A stretch of DNA of 15,046 nucleotides from Actinomycetes bacterium (GCA_021807965.1 JAKBCI010000013.1:1-15046), one strand, 5' to 3'. Shown: positions 1-10,267, counted from the first letter of the stretch. Notes: a model not told the origin generated them from the sequence alone. Made by a program: numbers and translations.

Positions 1-1058
1 AGCACGTCGAGGACGTTCTCGACCCCGGCCTGGCCGTTGGCCGCGAGGCCCCACAGGTAGGCGCGGCCGATCATGACCGCGCGCGCGCCGAGGGCCAGGG
101 CCTTGACCACGTCGCCCCCGCGACGAACGCCGCCGTCCACGAGCACCTCCACCTCGTCGCCGACCGCGTCGACGATGGCGCCGAGAGCCCGAATCGGGGC
201 TGGCGTGCCGTCGAGGTTGTTGCCGCCGTGGTTAGAGACCGACAGCGCCGTCGCCCCGGCGTCGACCACGCGCTTGGCGTCGTCGACGCGGCACACCCCC
301 TTCACGAGAAAGGGTCCGCCCCACTGCGCGACCAGCCAGGCCACGTCCTCCCAGGTGGCCGGCGGGCTCTGCATCCACTCCCCGTACGCGCCAAAGAACG
401 TCGGGGCGGGCTCGCCGAACGCAGCCATGTTGGGTGTGGTGAGGTTCGGGAAGTGCCCGGTCTTGGCGAACGACCACGTCCACGCGGGGCGAGCGATCGC
501 CTCGGGCGCGAGACGCAACATCGCTCGTAGGTCCATTCGCTCGGGAATCCACGGACTCCCCCAGTCGCGACCATTCGCGAAGGACCAGTCGAGGGTCAAG
601 ATCACGCCGACCGCGCCGGCCGCGCGGGCTCGCTCCAGGCGCTGCACCATGGTGTCGCGCGTGCCCGACCAGTAGAGCTGGAACAGAACCTGGCCGTTGA
701 CGCGCGTCACCGCCTCGATGGGCTGGCTCGCGAACGAGCTCAAGCCCATCAGAACACCGCGCGCCGCGGCCGCGCGCGCCACCGCCACCTCGCCCTCGGG
801 GTGCACCGCCTGCACGCCAGTCGGCGACATCACGATGGGCAGAGACACGGACTGGCCGAGCACCGTCGTCGACAGGTCTCGGTTCGCAGGCGCACCAGCG
901 ACGTGGGGGGCGAAGCCCAGCTCGTCGAAGGCGTCGAGGTTGTCGAGCGCGCTCAGCCCCTTCTCCGAACCGGCGATCAGGGCGCCGTAGACCGAACGCG
1001 GCAGACGACGCTGCGCGCGCCGCTGCGCGACGGCAACCGTCTCGAACCACTTGCCCAC
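1..1058 (-). CDS. mftD: Pre-mycofactocin synthase MftD, partial (C-terminus cut by window edge)
   Basis: FMN-dependent alpha-hydroxy-acid oxidase (LldD) family enzyme. In mycofactocin synthesis MftD oxidatively deaminates the Val-Tyr-derived intermediate (AHDP) to pre-mycofactocin, creating the redox-active alpha-keto amide. Reading the minus strand from a GTG at 1056-1058 gives about 352 residues open to the edge; the family is near 390, so roughly 30-40 residues are missing. The start has a GAGGGGG Shine-Dalgarno five bases upstream. Recognisable segments are LPIVMSPTGVQ, LFQLYWSG, VILTLDW, SNHGGNNLDG, DGGVRRGGDV and MIGRAYLWG. SNHGGNNLDG has Asn where lactate and glycolate oxidases have the substrate-carboxylate Arg (SNHGGRQLDG), which fits MftD rather than a true lactate oxidase. 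It follows mftC by 25 bp on the same strand. Confidence 0.9.
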   Translation of the reverse strand, partial: MGKWFETVAVAQRRAQRRLPRSVYGALIAGSEKGLSALDNLDAFDELGFAPHVAGAPANRDLSTTVLGQSVSLPIVMSPTGVQAVHPEGEVAVARAAAARGVLMGLSSFASQPIEAVTRVNGQVLFQLYWSGTRDTMVQRLERARAAGAVGVILTLDWSFANGRDWGSPWIPERMDLRAMLRLAPEAIARPAWTWSFAKTGHFPNLTTPNMAAFGEPAPTFFGAYGEWMQSPPATWEDVAWLVAQWGGPFLVKGVCRVDDAKRVVDAGATALSVSNHGGNNLDGTPAPIRALGAIVDAVGDEVEVLVDGGVRRGGDVVKALALGARAVMIGRAYLWGLAANGQAGVENVLDV

Positions 1059-1083
1059 GTGACCCCCTCGATTCGAACCGAGA

Positions 1084-2205
1084 CTATCCGAGGCTCGCGC
1101 GAACGGGAATCAACGAGCGACGTCGCGAGTGGTCCGGACTCGGCCGCGGACCGATCGCGACACTCGTCGCCAACACCGCCTCACCGTGGCCCAAGACGCA
1201 CTCGGGGTCGGGGTCATCCAACTCGAGTCCGGTGAAGAACTTGGCCGCGAGGCACCCGCCACGACAGGCGTCGTAGGAGCCGCACTCGGCGCACGCGCCG
1301 GCGTGGCCGGGTTCGCGCATGGCCCCGAACAGTTCGCTCGAACGCCACAGCTCGCCGAAGCCCCGATCGAGAATCGATCCCGCCCGAAAGCGATCGTGAA
1401 TGACGAAGGGGCACGCGTACACGTCACCCACCGGGTCGACGAGGCAGACGATGCGGCCAGCGCCGCAGAGGTTGAGACCCGCCAAGGGCTGGCCGAGCGG
1501 CGCCAGATGGAAGAACGAGTCACCGGTCAAGACGTTCGGGTGGTCGACGAGCCAGTGGTAGAGCGCGCGATTCTGCTCGCGCGTGGGGTGCAGGTCGGCC
1601 CACGAATCGACGCCGCGACCCGATGGCCGCAACCGCGTGAGACGCAGCTGAGCCCCGTAGTACTCGGCGATCGCGGCGAAGCGGTCGAGCTGCGCCGCGT
1701 TGTCGCGGGTGACCACCACCGAGATCTTGAATGGCCCGAAGTTCGCGTCAGCCAAGTGCTCCATCGCGCGGCGCGCCGCCGCGTAGCTCCCCGCGCCGCG
1801 CAAGCGGTCGTTGGTGGCGGCGTCGGCGCCGTCGATCGAGATCTGGACGTCGAGGTAGTCCATCGACGCCAGGCGGGCCGCGGCCGCCGCGTCAATGCGC
1901 GTGCCGTTGGTGGAGAACTTGATGCCGACGTGACGATCGATCGCGTGGCCAACGAGATCAAAGAAGTCACGTCGGATCATGGGCTCGCCGCCGCCGACGT
2001 TGAGGTAGAAGACGCCGAGCGCGGCTACCTCGTCAATGAACGAGAGGGCTTGGGCCGTCGATAGTTCGCGGGGATCGCGGCGCCCCGACGCCGAGAGGCA
2101 GTGCGCGCACGACAGGTTGCACGCGTAGGTCAGCTCCCAGGTCAAACAGATCGGCGCGTCGAGGCCCCGTTCGAAGTGGTCGCGCAGCGATGAGTCAACA
2201 CTCAC
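1084..2205 (-). CDS. mftC: Mycofactocin radical SAM/SPASM maturase MftC
   Basis: 373-residue radical SAM enzyme. MftC acts on the C-terminal Val-Tyr of MftA, first by oxidative decarboxylation of Tyr and then by forming a C-C bond to Val. The radical SAM Cys motif CNLSCAHC (C29, C33, C36) and the SAM-binding GGGEP (71-75) are intact. The SPASM region carries the expected cysteines for auxiliary Fe-S clusters: C247, C254, C265, C305, C308, C314, C318 and C336. Length fits the family. The GTG start at 2205 lies inside the end of mftB, an 11-base overlap, with no convincing Shine-Dalgarno, so translational coupling is likely. The TAG stop is at 1084-1086. Position between mftB and mftD is the classical order. 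Confidence 0.95.
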   Translation of the reverse strand: MSVDSSLRDHFERGLDAPICLTWELTYACNLSCAHCLSASGRRDPRELSTAQALSFIDEVAALGVFYLNVGGGEPMIRRDFFDLVGHAIDRHVGIKFSTNGTRIDAAAAARLASMDYLDVQISIDGADAATNDRLRGAGSYAAARRAMEHLADANFGPFKISVVVTRDNAAQLDRFAAIAEYYGAQLRLTRLRPSGRGVDSWADLHPTREQNRALYHWLVDHPNVLTGDSFFHLAPLGQPLAGLNLCGAGRIVCLVDPVGDVYACPFVIHDRFRAGSILDRGFGELWRSSELFGAMREPGHAGACAECGSYDACRGGCLAAKFFTGLELDDPDPECVLGHGEAVLATSVAIGPRPSPDHSRRRSLIPVRASLG

Positions 2206-2473
2206 GGAGTATCTCGGTCTCGGCGAGATGTTCGAGAGCCCGCGCGTACCGTCGGCGCTCGCGCGCGGGGACGAGGGCGTCGAGTGCGGCGTCGGCGGAG
2301 TCGAAGTCGCCGAGACGGCGCACGAGTTCCACGAGGGTCGTCGACTTCAGAAAGATGAGCCGGCGGTTCTGGTGGTGGTACGCGAGCGCCCCGAAGGACT
2401 CGTCGCGCAGCGAGACGCGCTCGTCGAGCGCCCAGCGTCCATCGGGCGCGAACGACCGCGCGGTGCACGACAC
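2195..2473 (-). CDS. mftB: Mycofactocin peptide chaperone MftB
   Basis: 92-residue PqqD-like RiPP recognition element. In this family MftB binds the MftA leader and delivers the peptide to MftC. The residues 'RRLIFLKSTTLVELVRRL' followed by a charged, helix-forming C-terminal half resemble the beta-strand plus helices of PqqD-like proteins, and the size is right. The assignment rests mainly on position between mftA and mftC. The GTG start at 2471-2473 follows the mftA stop by three bases, and no separate Shine-Dalgarno is visible, suggesting coupling to mftA translation. The 3' end overlaps the mftC start by 11 bases. Confidence 0.88.
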   Translation of the reverse strand: MSCTARSFAPDGRWALDERVSLRDESFGALAYHHQNRRLIFLKSTTLVELVRRLGDFDSADAALDALVPARERRRYARALEHLAETEILREC

Positions 2474-2476
2474 GGA

Positions 2477-2590
2477 CTAGTACACGCCACAGAGGCCGTC
2501 GATGGAAACCTCCTCCACCAGCATCTCAACTTCTTCACTCACTTCCTCTTCGGTTTCGATCACGGGCTCGGTCACCGTCTGGGTTGGCAT
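2477..2590 (-). CDS. mftA: Mycofactocin precursor peptide MftA (37 aa)
   Basis: Small ORF on the minus strand from ATG 2588-2590 to TAG 2477-2479, encoding 37 residues. The N-terminal leader is very acidic (repeated Glu and Val) and the peptide ends in EEVSIDGLCGVY. The C-terminal IDGxCGVY is the hallmark of the mycofactocin precursor; the final Val-Tyr is the part that becomes the cofactor. The usual residue before Cys in mycobacteria is Met (IDGMCGVY), whereas here it is Leu. A perfect AGGAGG Shine-Dalgarno (2595-2600) lies four bases before the ATG, the strongest ribosome site seen in the window, as expected for a peptide needed in excess. The mftB start follows three bases after the stop. 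Confidence 0.96.
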   Translation of the reverse strand: MPTQTVTEPVIETEEEVSEEVEMLVEEVSIDGLCGVY

Positions 2591-2661
2591 AGCTCCTCCT
2601 CGACTCCCCCATTCTGCCGACTCCGCGACCGCCACGCCAGCGTCTCTGGAATACTCTCAGC
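2591..2661. promoter_or_regulatory. Divergent mftA/mftF promoter region
   Basis: This 71-bp spacer must hold the promoters for both mftABCD (minus) and mftF (plus). On the minus strand CAGAAT (2611-2616) is a possible -10 for mftA, leaving a short leader that includes the Shine-Dalgarno. On the plus strand AATACT (2650-2655) ends six bases before the mftF GTG. The two hexamers are 33 bp apart, so upstream elements would overlap. No clear -35 box and no strong operator palindrome is visible, and no mftR-like regulator gene lies nearby. Promoter assignments are inference from hexamer match and spacing. Confidence 0.45.
2595..2600 (-). promoter_or_regulatory. Shine-Dalgarno of mftA
   Basis: AGGAGG on the minus strand, four bases before the mftA ATG. 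It is a perfect anti-16S match and confirms the start of the 37-residue precursor. Confidence 0.85.
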
Positions 2662-4110
2662 GTGCGCCCACTCGCCGTCGCGACACCACCGCCGAACACC
2701 GATGTTCCGTCGGGCGTGCGGCTCGACGCGGACGATCTCGTAGTCCTCGGCGCCACCGTCGTCGCCGGTGGCTCGCCGTGGCGGGTTATGCGGCTCAGCG
2801 CGGCCGCGCGCGCCACTCTCGATCGGTGGCGCGCCGGCGAGGCGCTGAGTCCGCACGACGCCACGCTCGCGCGCGCCCTCATCAACCGGGGACTCGTCCA
2901 ACCGCGTGTTGCGCTCGACGATGACTTAGCCGAGCTCGACGTCGTCGTGCCGGTGCGTGACGACGCCGCCCGCCTGCGACGCCTGCTCGGCGACGTGCGC
3001 GACCTCGCGGTCACGGTGGTCGATGACGGTTCACTCGACGCCGCCGCCATTCGCGCGTGCGCCGAGGAGTTTGGCGCGCGACTGGTTCGCGTGTCCGTGA
3101 ACCGCGGGCCGGGCGCCGCGCGCAACGTCGGCGTCGCGGCGACGAGCCGTCCCCTCGTCTGGTTTCTCGACGCGGACGTCGTGCTCGACGACGCTCGCTC
3201 GATTGCGACACGTCTGGTCGCGGCGCTGCGCGATCCGCTCGTCGCGGCGAGCGCCCCGCGTATCCGCGGTGGCGCTGGACGCCGCCGCCGCGACCGCTTC
3301 GAACGCGAGTTCAGTCCACTCGACCTCGGGGCCGCGAGCGGACTGGTCAGCGTCGACGGCGCGCGCGGCTACGTGCCGAGTGCCTGTCTCATCGTGCGGC
3401 GCGCCGCGCTCGGTGCGGGCTTTGACGAGAGACTGCGAATCGGCGAGGACGTCGACCTCGTCTGGCGCCTCCTCGATGCGGGCTGGCTCGTGCGCTACGA
3501 CGGCGCCGTCACCGTCGAGCACGAAGCCCGCGCGACGTGGGCCGCCTGGTGGAACCAGCGGGTCGGCTACGGCCGTTCCGCGACGGCACTGGGCGCCCGC
3601 CACGGATCCCGGGTCGCCCCCGTGGTGTTCGACGAGAGCACCGTGGCCATCACCCTGGGACTGGCCACCGGGCAGGTCGCCGTAGCCGGCCTCGGCGCCT
3701 GCTGGCTCGCCGGGCGAATCTACGCGGGGCTGCCCGACGACGTGGAACGAGCGCGCGTGGCCGGCTCACTGCTGTGGCGCGTGCTCGTCGAGACGATTGG
3801 CCCGAGCGCTCGCGCCGTCGTGCGCGCCTACGGTCCGCTCGTCCTGGTCGCCGCGCTGCTCCCGAGACTGCGCTGGCGCGCCCTCGCTCTCTTCACGCTC
3901 GGCACGCTCTGGCGGTGGCGAGGCCATCGGCTCGTGGTGCGCGACGTCACGCTCGGCATGGCCGACGACGCCGCGTACGCGGTCGGCCTCTGGCGCGGTG
4001 CCGCACGCGCGCGCGACGCCACCGCGCTCACCCCGCGGTTCACGTCACGCCGTCAGGGTCAGAAGCGCACGACGCCGCGCACGTTGGCGCCGCTAGCCAG
4101 GTCGTCGTAG
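2662..4110 (+). CDS. mftF: Mycofactocin glycosyltransferase MftF
   Basis: 482-residue family-2 glycosyltransferase. MftF attaches the beta-1,4-linked glucose chain to (pre)mycofactocin. The N-terminal 80 residues, including GVRLDADDLVVLGA and GGSPWRVMRLS, match the short domain typical of MftF rather than a generic GT2. GT2 motifs follow: VVVPVRD (93-99), VVDDGS (119-124), RGPGAARNVG (148-157), the DxD in FLDADVVL (170-172), and GEDVDLVWRL (261-270). Hydrophobic stretches near 328-350 and 392-414 suggest membrane association. The GTG start has no Shine-Dalgarno but lies six bases after AATACT, suggesting a leaderless transcript. Unusually, the gene is divergent from mftABCD. The last 17 or so residues (from about 466) overlap the 3' end of the facing alcohol dehydrogenase and look like a non-conserved tail. 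Confidence 0.92.
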   Translation: MRPLAVATPPPNTDVPSGVRLDADDLVVLGATVVAGGSPWRVMRLSAAARATLDRWRAGEALSPHDATLARALINRGLVQPRVALDDDLAELDVVVPVRDDAARLRRLLGDVRDLAVTVVDDGSLDAAAIRACAEEFGARLVRVSVNRGPGAARNVGVAATSRPLVWFLDADVVLDDARSIATRLVAALRDPLVAASAPRIRGGAGRRRRDRFEREFSPLDLGAASGLVSVDGARGYVPSACLIVRRAALGAGFDERLRIGEDVDLVWRLLDAGWLVRYDGAVTVEHEARATWAAWWNQRVGYGRSATALGARHGSRVAPVVFDESTVAITLGLATGQVAVAGLGACWLAGRIYAGLPDDVERARVAGSLLWRVLVETIGPSARAVVRAYGPLVLVAALLPRLRWRALALFTLGTLWRWRGHRLVVRDVTLGMADDAAYAVGLWRGAARARDATALTPRFTSRRQGQKRTTPRTLAPLARSS

Positions 4111-5210
4111 CCGCGCTGGACCTCGTCGAGGGTGTACTCGCGCGTGATCAGCTCGTCGACCCGCAAGCGACCCTCGTGGTGCAGGCGCAGGAGTCGAGGG
4201 ATCTGGTAGCGCGGGTTGGCTGAGCCAAAGACCGTGCCGCGCAGCTCCTGGTTGTACATCGCGAACATGAACAAGTTGAGGTCGACCGACGTCTGGTTGT
4301 AGGGCGCGATCGCGGTGACGACGACCACGCCGCCCTTGGCGGTGATGGAGCGAGCCTGCTCGACGAGATCGCCCGTGGCCACCCCGGTGGTGAGAATCGT
4401 CACGTCGCAGTTGCGCCCCATCGACAGCTCGGGCAGGATCGTGAAGGCGGCGTCGAGCGCGGACGCGCAGCCGTGGGTCGCACCGAGCGCCATCGCGCGC
4501 TCGACCTTGGTCGGATTGGTGTCGATCGCGATGACCGCCCGCGCGCCGGCGTGCAACGCGCCCTGGATCGCACCCGAGCCCACCCCGCCACAGCCGATCA
4601 CCGCCACGACGTCCCCGGGCTTCACCGCGCCGCGGTTGACCGCCGAGCCGAAGCCGGTAGCGACGCCGCACGAGATCAGCGCCGCCGCGCGCAGGTCGTA
4701 CCACGGGTCGATCTTGACCAGCGAGGCCTGGTGCACGACGATGTACTCGCTGAAGGTGCCGAGCTGGGCCATCCGATTGAGATCGACGTCGCCCAGGTGG
4801 TGGCGCCACGTGGCGTCGCTGATCATGGGACCAGCGAGCGTCGTGGCCGCGAGGTCACAGAGGTACTGGCGTCCCGATGCGCAGGGCTCGCAGGTCCCGC
4901 ACGACGGCACGAAGGAGACCGCCACGTGGTCGCCGGGTGCGAGCGCCGTCACCTCGGGTCCGACCGCGTCGACGATGCCCGCCCCCTCGTGACCGCCGAT
5001 GACGGGGAACATCGACGAGCGCCCCGAGATCAGCTCGAGCACCGAGGGGTCCTGGGCCATGTCGCCCGTGCGCAGGTGCTCGTCCGAGTGGCACAGGCCG
5101 GCGAAGGACATCTTTACCCGTACCTCACCGGCGTGGGGATCGTCGATCTCGATCGATTCAGTGCGCCAGGGTCCCTGCAGCTCACTGACGACGGCGGCGC
5201 GTACCTGCAT
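4059..5210 (-). CDS. NDMA-dependent (mycofactocin-associated) zinc alcohol dehydrogenase
   Basis: 383-residue class III-like medium-chain zinc alcohol dehydrogenase of the NDMA-dependent family. These enzymes hold NAD(H) tightly and need an external electron acceptor, now known to be mycofactocin, to turn over. Catalytic zinc ligands are C40 (in CHSDEH), H74/E75 (GGHEGAG) and C181 (SCGVATG). The structural zinc cysteines are C104, C107, C110 and C118. The Rossmann motif GCGGVG is at 206-211. The C-terminus, ending VRGVVRF, looks complete and conserved, so the 52-bp overlap with mftF should be real. Start: ATG at 5208-5210 with a purine-rich GAGGGGGG Shine-Dalgarno five bases upstream. It is 49 bp downstream of argS on the same strand. 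The substrate is unknown; alcohols or formaldehyde adducts are possible by family. Confidence 0.92.
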   Translation of the reverse strand: MQVRAAVVSELQGPWRTESIEIDDPHAGEVRVKMSFAGLCHSDEHLRTGDMAQDPSVLELISGRSSMFPVIGGHEGAGIVDAVGPEVTALAPGDHVAVSFVPSCGTCEPCASGRQYLCDLAATTLAGPMISDATWRHHLGDVDLNRMAQLGTFSEYIVVHQASLVKIDPWYDLRAAALISCGVATGFGSAVNRGAVKPGDVVAVIGCGGVGSGAIQGALHAGARAVIAIDTNPTKVERAMALGATHGCASALDAAFTILPELSMGRNCDVTILTTGVATGDLVEQARSITAKGGVVVVTAIAPYNQTSVDLNLFMFAMYNQELRGTVFGSANPRYQIPRLLRLHHEGRLRVDELITREYTLDEVQRGYDDLASGANVRGVVRF

Positions 5211-5222
5211 GATTTCCCCCCT

Positions 5223-5245
5223 CGAGGCGGCGAGCGCCGCCCTCG
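5223..5245 (-). terminator. Small hairpin between argS and the alcohol dehydrogenase
   Basis: Inverted repeat GGCGGC / GCCGCC (5226-5231 and 5236-5241) with a four-base loop, extendable by three pairs with one bulge. It lies after the argS stop and just before the Shine-Dalgarno of the alcohol dehydrogenase. It could attenuate read-through from argS or be incidental in GC-rich DNA; there is no T-tract. Confidence 0.3.
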
Positions 5246-5259
5246 GTCATGTTACCGAG

Positions 5260-6975
5260 TCACATCCGCTCGGGCGCCTCGATGCCGAGGCCACTGAGGC
5301 CCAGGCGCAGCGTCCTCGCCGTCAGGTCGCACAGCGCGAGCCGCTCCAAGCGAACCGGTCCCTGCGCCTTCAGCACGGGACAGGCGTCGTAGAAGGCGCT
5401 GAGGCGCTGCGCGAGGTCCAACAAGTAGGCGCACAGGCGATGGGGCGCCGCCGCCTCGAGCGTCGACGCGACGACGTCGGGCCAGGCGAGCAGCCCCATC
5501 GCGAGGTCACGAGCGCTGAGGTCCTCGAGCGCGAACGTCGCCGTCGCGAGGTCGACCTCGCCGGCCCGTCGCAGGATCGAGCGAACGCGAGCGTGAGCGT
5601 ACTGGAGATAGGGCCCGGTGTCGCCTTCGAAGGCGAGCATCCGGTCGAGGTCAAAGACGTAGTCGCGAACGCGTTCGGTCGCCAGATCGGCGTACTTGAC
5701 CGCGGCCCGCGCGACGTGGGCCGCCAGCTCGCGTCGCGCGGCCGTCTCCAGGTCAGCCCCGCGTTCGATTAGCGCCGCGTCGGCGCGCTCGATCGCCTCG
5801 TCGAGCAGCGAGACCAGCTTCACGCTCTCGCCGCTTCGGGTCTTGAGCATCTTTCGATCCGGTCCGAGCACGTTGCCAAAGGCCACGTGCTCGCAGCGCA
5901 CCGAGTCGGGCAGCCAGCCGGCCTCGCGCGCAACGGCGAAGACCATCGCCAGGTGCTGGACCTGGGGCGCGCCCACCACGTACAGCAGCTCGTCGGCCCC
6001 CAGATGCTCGACCCGGTCGCGCAGGGCGGCGAGGTCGGTCGCGGCGTAGCCGAACCCCTCGTCACGTTTGCGCACGATCAGGGGCAGCGGCTCGCCGTCG
6101 CGGTTGATGAAGCCCGGCGGGAAGACGCACTGGGCGCCGTCGCTCTCCACCAGCAGCCCGAGCGCCTCGAGGTCGGCCACCACGCCCTCGAGGGCGTCGT
6201 TGTACGACGACTCGCCCACCACGTCCTCGGGCGTGAGGGTCACGTCGAGCTTGGCGTAGACCTCGCTGAAGTAGGCGACGGACTGCTCGACCAGAATCCG
6301 CCAGAGGCGACGGGTCTCGGCGTCCCCGGACTGCAGGGCGACCACGCGCGCGCGACTGCGCTCGCGAAAGCCCTCGTCCGCGTCGAAGGCCGCGCGGGCG
6401 CCCTGGTAGAACGCGTTCAGGTCGCCAATGGAGAGCTCCGCGATTGCGCGGTCCTCGCCGAGGTCGAGCAGGTGCTCGATCAGCATCCCGAAGGGCGTGC
6501 CCCAGTCCCCGACGTGGTTTCGCGCCACCACGCGATTGCCGACGAGCCGTTCGAGTCGGGCCAGCGAATCGCCGATCACCGTCGATCGCAGATGTCCGAC
6601 GTGCATCTCCTTGGCCACGTTCGGTCCGGAATAGTCGATGACGACCGTGCGCGGGGGCGTGACGACCGCGAGCCCCAGGCGATCGTCGAGCAACAGAGCG
6701 CTCAGTCGCTGCGAAAGGAAGTCCGCGTCGAGGGTGATGTTCACGAATCCCGGCCCCGCCACCTCGACGCGCGCCACGCCCTCGAGGTCGACGGTGGCGA
6801 CGATCTCGAGGGCCACCTCGCGCGCCGAGCGGCCGAGCGCCTTGGCGAGCGCCATCGCCCCGTTGGCCTGGAAGTCGGCGTGCTCGGAGGGGCGAAGCAC
6901 CGGATCGGCACCGGGCGCGAGTCGGTCAAAGGAGTCCCGGAGCCTCTCGGCGAGCAGCTCGTACGCAGAAGCCAT
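5260..6975 (-). CDS. argS: Arginyl-tRNA synthetase
   Basis: 571-residue class Ia aminoacyl-tRNA synthetase that charges tRNA-Arg. It has an N-terminal Add-1-like domain (about 1-90), then the HIGH-type motif HVGH (125-128) in [25 protein letters not shown] context, the catalytic region with [10 protein letters not shown] (about 151-160), the KMSK-type motif as KMLKTRSG (375-382), a DALR anticodon-binding domain with [11 protein letters not shown] (453-463), and the typical C-terminal end GIEAPERM. The frame stays open upstream to 7104, but ATG 6973-6975 (MASAYELL) is chosen because it matches the family length and avoids running into acnA. It has both a GGGAGA eight bases upstream and a GAGACT hexamer six bases upstream, so the initiation mode is ambiguous. 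Divergent from acnA. Confidence 0.97.
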   Translation of the reverse strand: MASAYELLAERLRDSFDRLAPGADPVLRPSEHADFQANGAMALAKALGRSAREVALEIVATVDLEGVARVEVAGPGFVNITLDADFLSQRLSALLLDDRLGLAVVTPPRTVVIDYSGPNVAKEMHVGHLRSTVIGDSLARLERLVGNRVVARNHVGDWGTPFGMLIEHLLDLGEDRAIAELSIGDLNAFYQGARAAFDADEGFRERSRARVVALQSGDAETRRLWRILVEQSVAYFSEVYAKLDVTLTPEDVVGESSYNDALEGVVADLEALGLLVESDGAQCVFPPGFINRDGEPLPLIVRKRDEGFGYAATDLAALRDRVEHLGADELLYVVGAPQVQHLAMVFAVAREAGWLPDSVRCEHVAFGNVLGPDRKMLKTRSGESVKLVSLLDEAIERADAALIERGADLETAARRELAAHVARAAVKYADLATERVRDYVFDLDRMLAFEGDTGPYLQYAHARVRSILRRAGEVDLATATFALEDLSARDLAMGLLAWPDVVASTLEAAAPHRLCAYLLDLAQRLSAFYDACPVLKAQGPVRLERLALCDLTARTLRLGLSGLGIEAPERM

Positions 6976-6981
6976 CGGACC

Positions 6982-6987
6982 AGTCTC
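6982..6987 (-). promoter_or_regulatory. Possible -10 hexamer of argS
   Basis: GAGACT on the minus strand ends exactly six bases before the argS ATG. It carries A at position 2 and T at position 6, as in the other putative leaderless starts here, but overlaps a possible Shine-Dalgarno. Confidence 0.3.
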
Positions 6988-7030
6988 CCACAGCGAAACC
7001 TCGCCGGAGACGGACCGGCGCCCCAGGGGG

Positions 7031-7036
7031 CAGAAT
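7031..7036 (+). promoter_or_regulatory. Possible -10 hexamer of acnA
   Basis: CAGAAT ends six bases before the acnA ATG. The same hexamer is the candidate -10 of mftA. The remaining argS/acnA spacer shows no clear -35 box. Confidence 0.4.
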
Positions 7037-7042
7037 AGAGAG

Positions 7043-9721
<2,679 letters not shown>

Positions 9722-9750
9722 CTGAACGCTACGCCCGCGGCGCCGACGGC

Positions 9751-9756
9751 TACGCT
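9751..9756 (+). promoter_or_regulatory. Possible -10 hexamer of the 81-aa gene
   Basis: TACGCT fits TANNNT and ends six bases before the GTG at 9763. There is no Shine-Dalgarno between the two, so a leaderless transcript is suggested. Confidence 0.5.
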
Positions 9757-9762
9757 GCAGCC

Positions 9763-10008
9763 GTGGACGCCTTCGACGAGCCGGCGATCAACGCCTTCGT
9801 TGCCCAGCCCGCGCGCCACGCTGACGAGGACCCCGAGGTGGCCCCCGCCCGCGCGCCGCGCACGCGCCAGCGCGGCTCCTGGCGGCGTGGGCTGACCCAC
9901 TTCTTCTTCGAGCACCAGCCGAGCGGCTACTCGTCGATCGCCCCGCGCCGACTTGACGGAACTCGCACGCGGATCTTCTTCTTCAACGGCGGCGGCCGTG
10001 GTCGCTAG
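9763..10008 (+). CDS. Small basic protein of unknown function (81 aa)
   Basis: Unrecognised 81-residue protein. The N-terminal third is acidic and Ala/Pro-rich (MDAFDEPAINAF); the rest is strongly basic with an aromatic centre (LTHFFFEHQPSGYSS) and a Gly/Arg end (IFFFNGGGRGR). There is no signal peptide or membrane helix. Evidence that it is real: third codon positions are almost all G or C on this strand; the GTG start sits six bases after TACGCT, the spacing shared by other genes here; and it falls in the gap after acnA. A longer antisense frame over 9718-10209 lacks such support. The basic, aromatic tail could bind nucleic acid, but that is speculation. Confidence 0.6.
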   Translation: MDAFDEPAINAFVAQPARHADEDPEVAPARAPRTRQRGSWRRGLTHFFFEHQPSGYSSIAPRRLDGTRTRIFFFNGGGRGR

Positions 10009-10039
10009 GGCAACCAGCGAACCCAACCACAGCACCGCG

Positions 10040-10267
10040 ATGGCGACGCGGGCTCGCTCGCGGCTACGCGAACGGGCCTGGACGATCCCGGTCGCGGCCG
10101 TCATCGTCGGCGGGCTGGTCGCGCTCGCGACTGCCGGATCAACGACGTCGGGCGTGAACGACGGCCGCGGCGCGATGCACGTACTGCTCGCGACGGCGGT
10201 GCTCGCCACGCTCGGCGAGTTGGCGTCGCTCGGCTACTACGCGCTCGATCGCCGACGGCGTCACTGA
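10040..10267 (+). CDS. Small two-helix membrane protein (75 aa)
   Basis: Unrecognised small protein with a basic N-terminus (MATRARSRLRERAW), a first membrane helix at about 15-33 (IPVAAVIVGGLVALATAG), a second at about 46-68, and a basic tail RRRRH. The topology is probably a hairpin with both ends in the cytoplasm. ATG 10040 is taken as the start; the frame is open farther upstream with GTG 9998 and TTG 9953, both overlapping the preceding gene, and none has a good Shine-Dalgarno. Its TGA (10265-10267) overlaps the ATG of the next gene in the string TGATG, which suggests translational coupling and supports that this frame is translated. Confidence 0.55.
   Translation: MATRARSRLRERAWTIPVAAVIVGGLVALATAGSTTSGVNDGRGAMHVLLATAVLATLGELASLGYYALDRRRRH

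Noticed and set aside
232..1050. A 272-codon minus-strand frame over mftD
   Set aside because: It is the same strand but a different frame; Arg/Gly-rich sequence without motifs, while the adjacent frame encodes clear MftD motifs.
1129..2064. A 311-codon plus-strand frame over mftC
   Set aside because: Antisense shadow of mftC; no recognisable domain.
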